64,000 nt of DNA, taken from positions 1-64,000 of IMG/VR virus record IMGVR_UViG_3300028837_003833. One strand, 5' to 3'. A model generated the notes under the pieces. The model did not search any database. It had not been told where the DNA came from and was given only the letters and a program-made list of their open reading frames with translations. The stretch is from a virus. The position numbers and the translations under genes are program-made. Position 1 is the first letter of the stretch, and each line of letters opens with the position of its first letter. This document shows, in pieces, positions 14,648-23,491 of this stretch.

Positions 14648-15186
14648 GACTCTATCCCCATATCTTCTTTAAGAGTAACTTCTCCATTTTTAATCCAAGA
14701 CAATATCTTCTGAATATCTTTTTCATAATATAAATTAAAAATTGGTATATTGTGGTATTGAGCTATTCTAATAGCCTGACCGGTACCTCCAGAATCCTTT
14801 CCATTATAAGTATAACAAATGACTAATTTTACTGGGTCATTAAGTTGTTTTCCAAGTATTTGGTATCCATTCCTGGCGATTAGTAATTTCGTAGTATTAG
14901 ATAAATATTTCCAAGAAGAATGAAATTTTTCTGCCAGATCCATTGCTCCCTTTGATACCTTATAATTCTTTGAATCATTACCATTAAAACCCTCCCAGGG
15001 TAAAAAGATACTCTTTCTCCATAAATGTGTGACCCCTTTCTCAAAAGCTTTATCTGCCCCCTCAGCTCCCCCTGAACGTAAGACATACTTTTGACTGTCC
15101 ATAAACTGTGCTATTTCAGTCATAAATTTCATAATGTTAATAGGAGTTTTACGCGATCCTATTCCACTATAAGCATTGATTATCAT
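14632..15186 (-). CDS. DprA/SLOG-like Rossmann protein, 184 aa
   Basis: The N-terminus AYSGIGSRKTP, then LRSGGAEGADKAFEKG and, near the end, GKDSGGTGQAIRIAQ are the three glycine-rich nucleotide-binding segments of the SLOG/LOG-DprA superfamily. The protein is only one Rossmann domain, shorter than bacterial DprA (which adds SAM and winged-helix parts) and typical of stand-alone phage forms. Cellular DprA loads RecA on single-stranded DNA, while other SLOG proteins bind nucleotide signals in defence systems. Both roles are possible here. It overlaps genes on both sides by about 16-20 bases, so translation is probably coupled. Confidence 0.8.
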   Translation of the reverse strand: MIINAYSGIGSRKTPINIMKFMTEIAQFMDSQKYVLRSGGAEGADKAFEKGVTHLWRKSIFLPWEGFNGNDSKNYKVSKGAMDLAEKFHSSWKYLSNTTKLLIARNGYQILGKQLNDPVKLVICYTYNGKDSGGTGQAIRIAQYHNIPIFNLYYEKDIQKILSWIKNGEVTLKEDMGIESWTLM

Positions 15187-15397
15187 ATTGTTTCTTAATT
15201 TTTTTGTTTGTAGAATTTTTACGACATCTTAAGGAATACAATCGCTTAACCGCCTGGGCATAGGGTTCATCACCTAGAGCAGATAGGTTACCTTCTTGAT
15301 ATTGCCTTATATTTTTATTTAAAAGTTCTATATCAAAAATAATTTTTCGATATTTCTCTAATTTAATATTTTCTTCTCCTAACTTAGCATCTTCCAT
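15167..15397 (-). CDS. Small helical protein, 76 aa
   Basis: This short, charged helical protein (LEKYRKIIFDIELLNKNIRQ) is overlapped at both ends (about 20 bases each) by the sigma-like gene and the SLOG gene. The Shine-Dalgarno site is weak, consistent with translational coupling. A basic C-terminal tail (RCRKNSTNKKIKKQYD) may contact nucleic acid or RNA polymerase. A role as a partner of the sigma-like protein is only inferred from overlap. Confidence 0.65.
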   Translation of the reverse strand: MEDAKLGEENIKLEKYRKIIFDIELLNKNIRQYQEGNLSALGDEPYAQAVKRLYSLRCRKNSTNKKIKKQYDNQCL

Positions 15398-15990
15398 ATT
15401 TCGAATTTTTCTTGAATTCTTTTTTTAATAATCTTAACTAAATTATTGCTTACCCCTAAAACTATTGCTATTTCCGAAGAATTACACCCCTCCACTTTTT
15501 TATCGAGAAAAATAAACATTTGCTTAGCACATCTTTTTGATTCTGTATGGGTTATATATTCTTTAAAATCATTCAAGTATAATTTAAAAAGATCTTCCTC
15601 ATCATCATCAATAATTCGAGGAGTACATGGAGCATATTCAAATTTATAGGGACCTGTATCTTTAGTTGTATATTCCCAGATATCTTGCATACCCGAATAT
15701 TTTTCTTGAGAATTATTTACTTGAGTTATAAATTTGTACTGTACATTGACATTCTTTTTTGCCATTTGAGGCATTACCCAACAAATTAAAGTACCTATGT
15801 AAGAATCAAAAGATCCTTTTTCTTCCCTATACCTCTCAAGAGCTTTTGTTTGTATCATTTTAACATAAAATTCTTGTAGATGTTCATGTACAAGTTCTCG
15901 ATCGAATATCCCAGTTTTGTAAATGAAAAATTTTAGCAACTGGTCTCCATTTTTTTCCACAAACGATTTTATATCTCGAACTATTTCCAT
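15379..15990 (-). CDS. Sigma-factor-like protein, 203 aa
   Basis: Two regions match the two-domain layout of ECF-type sigma factors. Residues 30-75 (LVHEHLQEFYVKMIQ, then YREEKGSFDSYIGTLICWV) resemble region 2, where KGSFxSYixt precedes the helix that melts the -10. Residues 160-200 (GCNSSEIAIVLGVSNNLV, then KIIKKRIQEKF) are a region-4 helix-turn-helix. GGAG precedes the ATG at 15990. It would redirect host or phage RNA polymerase to phage promoters. The unusual 14-15 bp spacer promoters or the ATAATCTACTAAT motif in this window are candidate targets. The identification is by pattern and the middle region is diverged. Confidence 0.7.
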   Translation of the reverse strand: MEIVRDIKSFVEKNGDQLLKFFIYKTGIFDRELVHEHLQEFYVKMIQTKALERYREEKGSFDSYIGTLICWVMPQMAKKNVNVQYKFITQVNNSQEKYSGMQDIWEYTTKDTGPYKFEYAPCTPRIIDDDEEDLFKLYLNDFKEYITHTESKRCAKQMFIFLDKKVEGCNSSEIAIVLGVSNNLVKIIKKRIQEKFEIWKMLS

Positions 15991-16015
15991 AAAAAGACTC
16001 CATTAATATATGTGA

Positions 16016-19000
16016 CTATTTAAGATATAAAGTACAAAGGACTATAAAAGCATCTACAGACATTTTTTCTACAGTTTTGTGAAGAATTTCTCCATTCTTA
16101 CCTATAAGACAAATTTTCATTTTTGGACCAATATAGAGATTATTATCCGTTTCTTGGATCATATCAAAAATGAACCTAAGTTTTTTTGCAGAAAGAGTCT
16201 CAAAATTTACAGGATAATTGAAATATCCATCTTTATCTATATTTTTACTATAATCTGCATCAACAAAAAGATTTTGTTCTACCTTATTTATCAACAATTT
16301 AGAATCATTTTTCTTTGCAACCTCCCCTATTTGATTATTATCTTTTATTACCATAGTTCTACAATAGCTCATCGTTTCCATAGACGCTGTACCAACTATA
16401 GATGGGGTACAGTCTTTTGTACTCTCTTCTTCTACTACCGATTCTTTTGTCTCTTTCTTTACAGGCTCAGACTTTTTTATAGATACAGTTTCTTTTGAAG
16501 ATTCTACTTTTTTCTGTATAGGATTAACTTCCTCTTTAGATTTTTCTTTTACTTCCTTCCAATAATCATGGTCTACGTAAAAAGTATCACCATACTCAGC
16601 ATCTACCTCAAGGGGAACTACCCATTTTAATTTATCTGTGACATCCCTAATTTTCATAAGCTCACATAATTCAGGGATGATCATATGCATTTTTTCTTCT
16701 CGTACTTCAAAGAGTATTTCATCATGAACGGGAAGAAGAATTCTAATGTCTTCCTGAAGATTATTATCTTGTATCCACCGATATACTCTCCACATAGCTA
16801 TCTTAATAACATCAGCACCCGTATTCTTACTGATTATCCCTACTGAATCAAATCTATGAAGATCAGAATGAACAGACAAAGTATAAGTCTCTTCTTTTTT
16901 GTCTAAAATAACCTTCTTTTTTAATTTGTAATGATAATATATTTCTTTTGGAAGATCACAATTATAGTCCTCTAACATAGATATCATACCAGGTAATGTT
17001 ATAGCTTTACCAGTATTGAGTTTAGAAAAATAACTACAATCTTTACTACTCTTACGATCATATATGGGAAATAATTTAGAATGAAATTCTTTCCTTAAAA
17101 AATCTGGAAGAAGCATCTTATTAGAAGTATTACGACGTTTCCACTTAGTACTTTGTATCTCTAATAATTCTTCCACTTTCTTTAGATCTTGCCACTCAAG
17201 TTTAAAGTTCCCCCTATTAACAGGGTATATTCGTGAGGGTATTCCCAGAGTCCATCCTATGAGTTGAACATCTCGCAAAAGACCCATATTAGGAGTATGG
17301 AAACCATATCTATTTCGTCTTTTTTTACAACCATCCGTATCAAAATAACCCTGTAAAAATGACTTTCTCATACTGACTGGTACTTTGAATATTACTTCTG
17401 GAATTCGTTTATGCCTTGCATCATCAGATTTATATCCAAGCTTAGTAAAAAGGTCAACTAATCCTTTTGAATTTATCGACACCTGATAAGACTCTCCTTT
17501 AGCAGAGTAAATCTTATTAATTTTAGATAAACATAAACCAAAGTTCTCTAAAGAATTTTTAATATTAGGTAAATACTTTTTTATTTTTTCTTTATCAAGA
17601 CATAAGGTTATTGATTGTCGAGATTTAATCCGAATATTCCCATACCCTATAACATAGCCCATAAGATATGCTATAAAATCCCACTGTTCTGGAGTGTTTA
17701 TCTGAAAATTTTTATCATTATGTGCTATGGATTTATAATGATAATCTTCAGGGTATACACCAAAATCTTTAAGAGAAGGTATTGAAACACATATATCAGT
17801 ATTTTCATCTATATTTTCAAAATGTCTAAATTCATATCCATTTCTTCCTACAACAAGTACTTCATGCCTCGTATCACATCTTAATATCATACCATTAGAT
17901 AATTCTATTATTGCTAACTGAGCTTCACCTCTATTTAATACATCAAATGTTTCCCATGTAGTACCCGTCCATATTTTTAGATCTTCTCCATTATCTTTTA
18001 ATTTCTTTATTTCAATTATAGGTATATATCCATATTTATCGGTTAAGCACTTCTCTTCTTTCATTAAACAACCTTGGATCGCTGAATTTATTGCACATCT
18101 ATCACCTTTTGCTTGTATTCCTTTATCTGGATGATTATAATATTCGTCAAGAGGACGCCTTCTACCAAAAGCTGTTTTACTATACCCTCGTTTACGAGAA
18201 GCTTTACATTCTATTTTAATCCATTTTTCTAATCCAGAGTACTGTTTAAAGAAATTGAGTATCATTTTTTTAGCAGTATCATAAGCTATTTTAGCCTGTG
18301 CTGCAAAACCCCCTGCGCCCCCGCCGTACATCGTTAAGAAGTTAAGAGTGTTGTGTGTCACAAAACCTTGAGCTACATAAGTATGATCGTCTTCTATGGA
18401 GATATCCCACAGTTCAACTTTTTTTACTAATTCTATATTTTTTATTTTGGTATTCCAATATTGATTCTTTCTGGAGCACTTAGCCATTGGTTTAGTTACA
18501 TAAGCTTTTAATTTATTTGTTTTTAATTTACTTATAAAACCTATTTCTTTTGCAAATTTATTAGCTGCTACTCTTCCCATCTGTACCTGATAATAATCTC
18601 TTTTATATTTCTTAGAAGGTTTAGTATATATATAAGCTTTTATACCGAATGAGCTTAACAATAAGACTATGTCTTGTGCTAATTCCTTATCTTTAATACA
18701 TACAGATACTAAGCTATCAACAGTACCATCAGCTTCAAATAATCTTTTTAAAAATTCTTTTGAGATATACTTTGGAGATTTAAATATAAAATCAGGTACT
18801 CTAAATACTTTACCTATTATACACAAATAACCTATTAACCTAGCCCGTAAAGGATTTATCTCTATGTAAGGTAATGATTCAGAGATAAAATTATTATTTC
18901 CCTTATCCCAAAAATTAAAATGTACTTTATATATCTCTGTAGGATTGATCTGTTCACAAGAAATAGATTTTAATTCTTGTCCTTCTCGAAGATCTTCTGC

Positions 19001-20698
19001 TCTAACCCACTTATCCTCTGTTGTTAAAAATCTATGGTTATAACCACATATAATCTTATAGCCTGTAGTAGATTCTATAACCTTTGCCTTTTTTACGCCC
19101 ATAAAATGAACTGCGGTCACTCTTTTAAGTTCTCCGGTATGTGTAACTACTTTATCCCCCTCTTTAAGCTCTTCAATAGGTATCCAACCCATTTCAGAAG
19201 CAATTAATGTTCCTTTAGCTACACATTTACCCATCGAACGCTCTTTCTTAGTAATCTCTGTTTTACCTGTAATAATCTTACCCGTGATAGTATGAAGGTC
19301 ACCAATACCATGGAGAAACTCTTGTATCCATTTTGGTTCTCTTGAAAAATTAGTAGCAATCCTCAACTCTTCACCACTATAATCGATTGACACCATCTTA
19401 AAACCATGGTGTGCTATCATAGCTCTTCTTAAGTTTATTGCATGAGGGTCTGATTTATCATATGTTGGAATGTTCTGACAGTTTACACCACAGTATCCAT
19501 CTACTAAAAGCCCCTTACCACCTGATCCACTAAATCTCCCTGTATCAGCTTGTACCTGATTAAGCTGAAACTTTACTTCATCATTTTCATCTGCATTTAC
19601 TAACCAATTATGTAAATAAGTACTTCTAATTTTAACATAACCCCTATAAGTTAGAATTAAATTAATGATAGGGTTTTTAGTGGATACTAATTCAAGAATT
19701 TCACTATTAGTATGATGATGACCTGTTTTAGTCTTTATAGCTTTTGCAGGGTAAGGGAGCTTAAGTTCTTCAAAAAGAACAACACCAAGCTGTTGCGTAG
19801 AGTTAATATCAAATTCATGCCCAGCAATAGAAAAGATATCCTTAACTAATTTAGCCATTCTCTTTTCTATGTCAGCATTAACACTAATCAAATACTCTTT
19901 GTCTATTTTTACTAAATTTCTTTCCATCTCCATGGTAACAAATTGACAACGTTTCTCTATTCGATAAATAAACCATGGACCCATCTTTTCATTGCCGTTT
20001 ATTTTATCTAATCTATTTTTAAGATATAAATACAAAGCCAAAGTATTCATACCATCCCCTCCACCGTAATACACTGCTTTTTGAGGAGGGACCATATGAA
20101 ATGCTACAATATTCTTTTTAGTTCCCTGAATACCAAGATCGTTTATTTCAAGCTGCGGTCTATCAAGAAGTGTCTCAGATAAATATTTTAAACCTTTTAT
20201 CTTCCTTGAAGCATCCTCTATAGATGCCATTAAGTAAGTATCTTCATACTGATCTATACTATCAATAATTATTCCATTAGCTCTAAGTATCTGTCCATCA
20301 TATTTAAAGTTGTGAAATATTAAAACACAATTTGCAACTAATCTTTTTGTCTCTCTTAGTATAAAAGAAAGTGAAACATTAAATTCTTGAGCATCTTCAT
20401 GAGCTATAGGGATATAAATTCCCTCATCAGGGTCATGAGCCAAACAAAGACCTACTATTTTTGCATATGTCCCACCCTCAGGATCTTCCCGGGTATTAAG
20501 ACCAGTAGTTTCGAGATCATATGAACAAATACCTTTTTCTATACATCTATCAAAGTATTCTTCTATTTCATGCTTTTTTGTTAACAATCTGAATAATTTA
20601 GTTTTCATCCAAGGTCGAAGCTCTATAAGCTCCTTTACTTGCACTTCTGTAAATTCATCCAAACTTGCTGATGCTATATCTATACCAGACTCTGCCAT
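16016..20698 (-). CDS. polA: Family A DNA polymerase with 3'-5' exonuclease and two inteins
   Basis: This 1560-residue precursor contains two inteins, leaving an 852-residue polymerase. The exonuclease domain has all three motifs: DLETTG (D61, E63), FHNFKYD (N130, D134) and YGGGD (Y211, D215). Polymerase motif A is VSIDYSGEELRIATN (D439), a variant of DYSQIELR. Motif B is RSMGK, interrupted by intein 1 immediately after K491 and resuming TLNFLTMYGG. INSAIQG and TGADVIKIAM flank intein 2. Motif C is LLPVHDEILFEV (H1325, D1326). A long C-terminal extension (about 1380-1560) has a Lys/Glu-rich linker and a small unknown domain. It is the phage replicative polymerase, next to the primase finger and helicase. 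The polymerase is inactive until both inteins splice out. Confidence 0.95.
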   Translation of the reverse strand: MAESGIDIASASLDEFTEVQVKELIELRPWMKTKLFRLLTKKHEIEEYFDRCIEKGICSYDLETTGLNTREDPEGGTYAKIVGLCLAHDPDEGIYIPIAHEDAQEFNVSLSFILRETKRLVANCVLIFHNFKYDGQILRANGIIIDSIDQYEDTYLMASIEDASRKIKGLKYLSETLLDRPQLEINDLGIQGTKKNIVAFHMVPPQKAVYYGGGDGMNTLALYLYLKNRLDKINGNEKMGPWFIYRIEKRCQFVTMEMERNLVKIDKEYLISVNADIEKRMAKLVKDIFSIAGHEFDINSTQQLGVVLFEELKLPYPAKAIKTKTGHHHTNSEILELVSTKNPIINLILTYRGYVKIRSTYLHNWLVNADENDEVKFQLNQVQADTGRFSGSGGKGLLVDGYCGVNCQNIPTYDKSDPHAINLRRAMIAHHGFKMVSIDYSGEELRIATNFSREPKWIQEFLHGIGDLHTITGKIITGKTEITKKERSMGKCVAKGTLIASEMGWIPIEELKEGDKVVTHTGELKRVTAVHFMGVKKAKVIESTTGYKIICGYNHRFLTTEDKWVRAEDLREGQELKSISCEQINPTEIYKVHFNFWDKGNNNFISESLPYIEINPLRARLIGYLCIIGKVFRVPDFIFKSPKYISKEFLKRLFEADGTVDSLVSVCIKDKELAQDIVLLLSSFGIKAYIYTKPSKKYKRDYYQVQMGRVAANKFAKEIGFISKLKTNKLKAYVTKPMAKCSRKNQYWNTKIKNIELVKKVELWDISIEDDHTYVAQGFVTHNTLNFLTMYGGGAGGFAAQAKIAYDTAKKMILNFFKQYSGLEKWIKIECKASRKRGYSKTAFGRRRPLDEYYNHPDKGIQAKGDRCAINSAIQGCLMKEEKCLTDKYGYIPIIEIKKLKDNGEDLKIWTGTTWETFDVLNRGEAQLAIIELSNGMILRCDTRHEVLVVGRNGYEFRHFENIDENTDICVSIPSLKDFGVYPEDYHYKSIAHNDKNFQINTPEQWDFIAYLMGYVIGYGNIRIKSRQSITLCLDKEKIKKYLPNIKNSLENFGLCLSKINKIYSAKGESYQVSINSKGLVDLFTKLGYKSDDARHKRIPEVIFKVPVSMRKSFLQGYFDTDGCKKRRNRYGFHTPNMGLLRDVQLIGWTLGIPSRIYPVNRGNFKLEWQDLKKVEELLEIQSTKWKRRNTSNKMLLPDFLRKEFHSKLFPIYDRKSSKDCSYFSKLNTGKAITLPGMISMLEDYNCDLPKEIYYHYKLKKKVILDKKEETYTLSVHSDLHRFDSVGIISKNTGADVIKIAMWRVYRWIQDNNLQEDIRILLPVHDEILFEVREEKMHMIIPELCELMKIRDVTDKLKWVVPLEVDAEYGDTFYVDHDYWKEVKEKSKEEVNPIQKKVESSKETVSIKKSEPVKKETKESVVEEESTKDCTPSIVGTASMETMSYCRTMVIKDNNQIGEVAKKNDSKLLINKVEQNLFVDADYSKNIDKDGYFNYPVNFETLSAKKLRFIFDMIQETDNNLYIGPKMKICLIGKNGEILHKTVEKMSVDAFIVLCTLYLK
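16823..18070 (-). mobile_element. Intein 2 of the polymerase (416 aa)
   Basis: It runs from C877 (CLMKEEKCLTDKYGYIPI) to N1292 (VGIISKN), with Thr as the +1 residue. Block B is CDTRHEVLV. Two LAGLIDADG-type motifs are present: LMGYVIGYG, whose catalytic acid is replaced (Y for D), and LQGYFDTDG, intact. The penultimate residue is Lys instead of the usual His, a known but uncommon variant. The insertion site is the conserved IQG/TGAD loop of family A polymerases. Confidence 0.9.
18350..19225 (-). mobile_element. Intein 1 of the polymerase (292 aa)
   Basis: It runs from C492 (CVAKGTLIASEMGWIPIEEL) to N783 (DDHTYVAQGFVTHN), with Thr at +1. Block B is GYNHRFLT. The endonuclease region is shortened and decayed: the first motif reads LIGYLCIIGK with no acid, the second KRLFEADGTV is kept. 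Splicing residues look intact. Homing activity is probably lost. It splits motif B directly after the catalytic Lys. Confidence 0.9.
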
Positions 20699-20700
20699 AT

Positions 20701-21261
20701 TTATACCTTTTTCTCTTTTAATCTTTTAAAAACTCTTAGCATACTCGCCTTTAACTTGGCGAATTGTTCTTCAAATTTTTCATCTGATATTGCATATTTT
20801 AGCATCATATATGCATAAACAAATTTAGTATAGATAGATTGTTCCACTTCATCTCGCACAGCAGTAATAGCCATATATATTTTAGCTATAGCTAATTTTC
20901 TATTATCTATTTTTGGGATAACTTTTTTCGTTAATATCTTTACATGCTCTTCAGTAGCTTCCGGTAAAACCGATATATCAATTCTATATTCTTTTACTAT
21001 ATGATTGATAGCCCCACTAAAACTTAATCCCTCCTGTTTTCTTATATATGAAATAAAATCTAACTTTTCTTTACATACCCAACAATAAGATGTATCAGTC
21101 TGTCTATAATACCGAGCACTCTTTTTTCTATCTACACCATGAAATTTACAGGAAAATTGTTCTTCATCAAGCTCACCCGTAATAAGCCCTTCCCTTTTCA
21201 TCAAATTTCCTAATGAAACATTCTGTAATATTAATTCTTTTAAACTTTCAAGATCTTTCAT
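20701..21261 (-). CDS. Stand-alone DnaG-type (CHC2) zinc-finger protein
   Basis: Residues 35-95 match the zinc-binding domain of DnaG primases: FSCKFHGVDRKKSARYY, then SYCWVCKEKLDFISY and a following LSFSGAINHIVKEY helix. The metal ligands are C-x2-H and C-x2-C. No TOPRIM or primase catalytic motif follows; the remaining 90 residues are helical. It is therefore a split or reduced primase component, perhaps acting with a catalytic subunit encoded outside this window or guiding the helicase. Its gene overlaps the helicase stop-start as ATGA and directly precedes the polymerase by two bases, so the three are cotranscribed. Confidence 0.85.
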   Translation of the reverse strand: MKDLESLKELILQNVSLGNLMKREGLITGELDEEQFSCKFHGVDRKKSARYYRQTDTSYCWVCKEKLDFISYIRKQEGLSFSGAINHIVKEYRIDISVLPEATEEHVKILTKKVIPKIDNRKLAIAKIYMAITAVRDEVEQSIYTKFVYAYMMLKYAISDEKFEEQFAKLKASMLRVFKRLKEKKV

Positions 21262-22793
21262 ACGATATCACTTATATCTATAATATTATCAGCATTCTCA
21301 ATAGAATGAGTGTAGTTCCAAATAAATCCAGTATCAAAATCTATGCATGCATCAAAGGGCTTGAAAAATCTATTTCTTCTATTTTTAAGACAACAAAATT
21401 TTAATCGATTATTATCCCCATCATTATCAAACTTATACTCGGATACAATTAAATCTGCAGATCTCTCTATTTCATGATTATTACTTATTGCTGTAAGATC
21501 ATATATTCCCTCATTCTTTTTCGCCTCTTTGTATCCATCACGATTACACTGATGAGGAGACAATATCCTCATTCCCATACCATTATTAAAAGTGATACAC
21601 AATCTCTTTAGATTCTTTACAATATTATTGGTAGTCTCGTTGTGATCCCTAGAACGCTCCTCCTCATCAGCTCCCATGAGACTAATATAATCTATCACCC
21701 CAAATTCAAGATTTCTACCCGTAAGCTGGAGATCTTGCTGATACTGTCGAAACCTCAACTCAATATCAGAAAGAGTTGTTACCGTTTTATCTGGCTGCCA
21801 AATGTAAACCCTCCCATATACATTACCATCAGTATTGGTATCAAAGTCATCACAAACTTTGAAATAGTATTCTTTTTCTTCAGCATTTAATCGAGCATAT
21901 ATGACATTGTTATAAGAAATTTTACCTACGAGATGAGCATACTGGGGCCATAAGACTCTAAAACGAGGATTACAACTATGAAGAACATAAATTTTATCAC
22001 GAATTTCTCTAAATGACATTTCCAATGTAATAAATGCTGTATTCCATCCCCCATATAATGCTCTATATGCCATATTAAGAGCAAAGGTAGTTTTACAATG
22101 TCCTGTAAACGCTGTAATAATCATCAACTCACCACTCTTAAGACCTCCTGTAGATTCATCAATATTCTGAAGCCAAGTTTGTATCCCGATAGAACCCCCT
22201 GGATTTGCTTCAGCTTTATTATAATCCTTTTTTGCTTCTCTTATGTCCTCTTCACTTATAATCTGACTCTCTGTTTTTATCCCATTTTCTTTTTCACTAA
22301 AAGGTCTGGTTTCTCTTGCAATATAGGATATTGAATCTGAGATGCCTTTTAGTTTAACTTTATGCCTCTTCTTCGTAATGACAAGACCACTTGAAGCTAT
22401 TTTTTGAGCATTATTAAGAACTTTATCTAATTCTAAAATTTGTTGTTGTTCATTATACTGCTTAACTATCGTACGATAATCCATGCCAACATAGGGTTGC
22501 TGCCCTTTTATTTTATCGAGGATTACCAGAACCGATTCACTCCCCTCAACATTTTTAAAGTGATTTTTTATAAATTCAAAAGAGGGAACTTCCTGTACAT
22601 CTGCATCACACTTTTTAATATATTCAAGAATAAAATAGTAGATATTCTTATATGCTTTTTCTTCCGGAGACTTGGGTATTATCTTCTGAAGAGCTCTAAA
22701 ATTCTTTATACAATCCATTTGAGAAATTGTTTCTCTACCCTCAGCATTTTTTATATAAATAATAGATCTAAATATTTCATCTATTTCTATCAT
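21258..22793 (-). CDS. dnaB: DnaB-type replicative helicase
   Basis: This 511-residue protein has a RecA-like C-terminal half. Walker A is AFTGHCKTT (228-236, K234), preceded by GGLKSGELMIITA; the first glycine of the usual loop is replaced by Ala. FITLEMSFREIRDK is the typical downstream element (compare DnaB sLEM). Walker B is FGVIDYISLMG, and the later SPHQCNRDGYKEA carries the H4-type Gln and Arg. The N-terminal 200 residues are helical and match the DnaB N-domain/linker in size. It unwinds DNA at the fork and sits between the primase finger and the zinc protein that may be its loader. Confidence 0.88.
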   Translation of the reverse strand: MIEIDEIFRSIIYIKNAEGRETISQMDCIKNFRALQKIIPKSPEEKAYKNIYYFILEYIKKCDADVQEVPSFEFIKNHFKNVEGSESVLVILDKIKGQQPYVGMDYRTIVKQYNEQQQILELDKVLNNAQKIASSGLVITKKRHKVKLKGISDSISYIARETRPFSEKENGIKTESQIISEEDIREAKKDYNKAEANPGGSIGIQTWLQNIDESTGGLKSGELMIITAFTGHCKTTFALNMAYRALYGGWNTAFITLEMSFREIRDKIYVLHSCNPRFRVLWPQYAHLVGKISYNNVIYARLNAEEKEYYFKVCDDFDTNTDGNVYGRVYIWQPDKTVTTLSDIELRFRQYQQDLQLTGRNLEFGVIDYISLMGADEEERSRDHNETTNNIVKNLKRLCITFNNGMGMRILSPHQCNRDGYKEAKKNEGIYDLTAISNNHEIERSADLIVSEYKFDNDGDNNRLKFCCLKNRRNRFFKPFDACIDFDTGFIWNYTHSIENADNIIDISDIV

Positions 22794-22801
22794 AATATCC
22801 C

Positions 22802-23485
22802 CTATACATTAGAAACAGCATCATTTAAATTTTTTTCATTCTTAATCAAAGATTCTGCACGAGAAACATACCCTTTAAATTTTTGCAGTGTATCCAAGTT
22901 AATGTGCTTATATGTTGTAAGATAAGACTCTAAATCAACACTATATTCTCGAGCTTCTTTTAGATGTTCTTCACTGTAAACATAAATCCAAGTAGGCTTT
23001 GCAATTCTACTACGATTTTTAATCACCTCTGAAACACAGTCCTTAAGACTAGTATATCGGGCACTGGAGGTAAACATCAATGCCATCATATCATATTGAT
23101 TAAGATGACTCGTTGTTAACCAATCTCCTGAAGTACCTCTTGGAACATTGTACTGTTCAACGATAGTCCCTCCTTCAAGAATTATGTAATTTTTATACAT
23201 AAACCCTTTTAAAAAATAACATTTTACAATGTAAAGAAAAATATCTTCTACACCATAAAAAATGTAATTTTTATTATTACCATATTCACTATGAACTAGT
23301 ACAGAGTCCTCCGGGTGAGGCATACTTACGGGGGATAGTATTCCAAATTTTTTACCGATACTAATGTTTATTTTACAATAGCATGGCTCGGTATGGGGGT
23401 AGAGTGTTCTGTGACCCCCAACATTTTTTTCCACAAAACCAGTTGAGATAAAACCAGTGTCATGACAATATGGGCATTTTTCCAT
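22802..23485 (-). CDS. Zinc-finger protein, possible helicase-loader-like, 227 aa
   Basis: The N-terminus CPYCHDTGFISTGF, followed about 25 residues later by CYC, is the four-Cys zinc site (CxxCxxTG...CxC) that opens many DnaC/DnaI-like loaders and phage replication proteins. Unlike loaders, no P-loop (GxxGxGK) is visible. The later sequence (NVPRGTSGDWLTTSHLNQYD, then KPTWIYVYSEEHLKEAREY) keeps the Walker-B-like hydrophobic strand only loosely. It may be a loader that has lost ATP binding. It ends nine bases before the helicase start, which supports a link. The ribosome binding site is weak. Confidence 0.6.
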   Translation of the reverse strand: MEKCPYCHDTGFISTGFVEKNVGGHRTLYPHTEPCYCKINISIGKKFGILSPVSMPHPEDSVLVHSEYGNNKNYIFYGVEDIFLYIVKCYFLKGFMYKNYIILEGGTIVEQYNVPRGTSGDWLTTSHLNQYDMMALMFTSSARYTSLKDCVSEVIKNRSRIAKPTWIYVYSEEHLKEAREYSVDLESYLTTYKHINLDTLQKFKGYVSRAESLIKNEKNLNDAVSNV

Positions 23486-23491
23486 AAACTT

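Noticed and set aside
14880-15086. Minus-strand frame inside the SLOG gene
   Set aside because: It is in another frame of a gene with clear SLOG motifs and has no supporting features.
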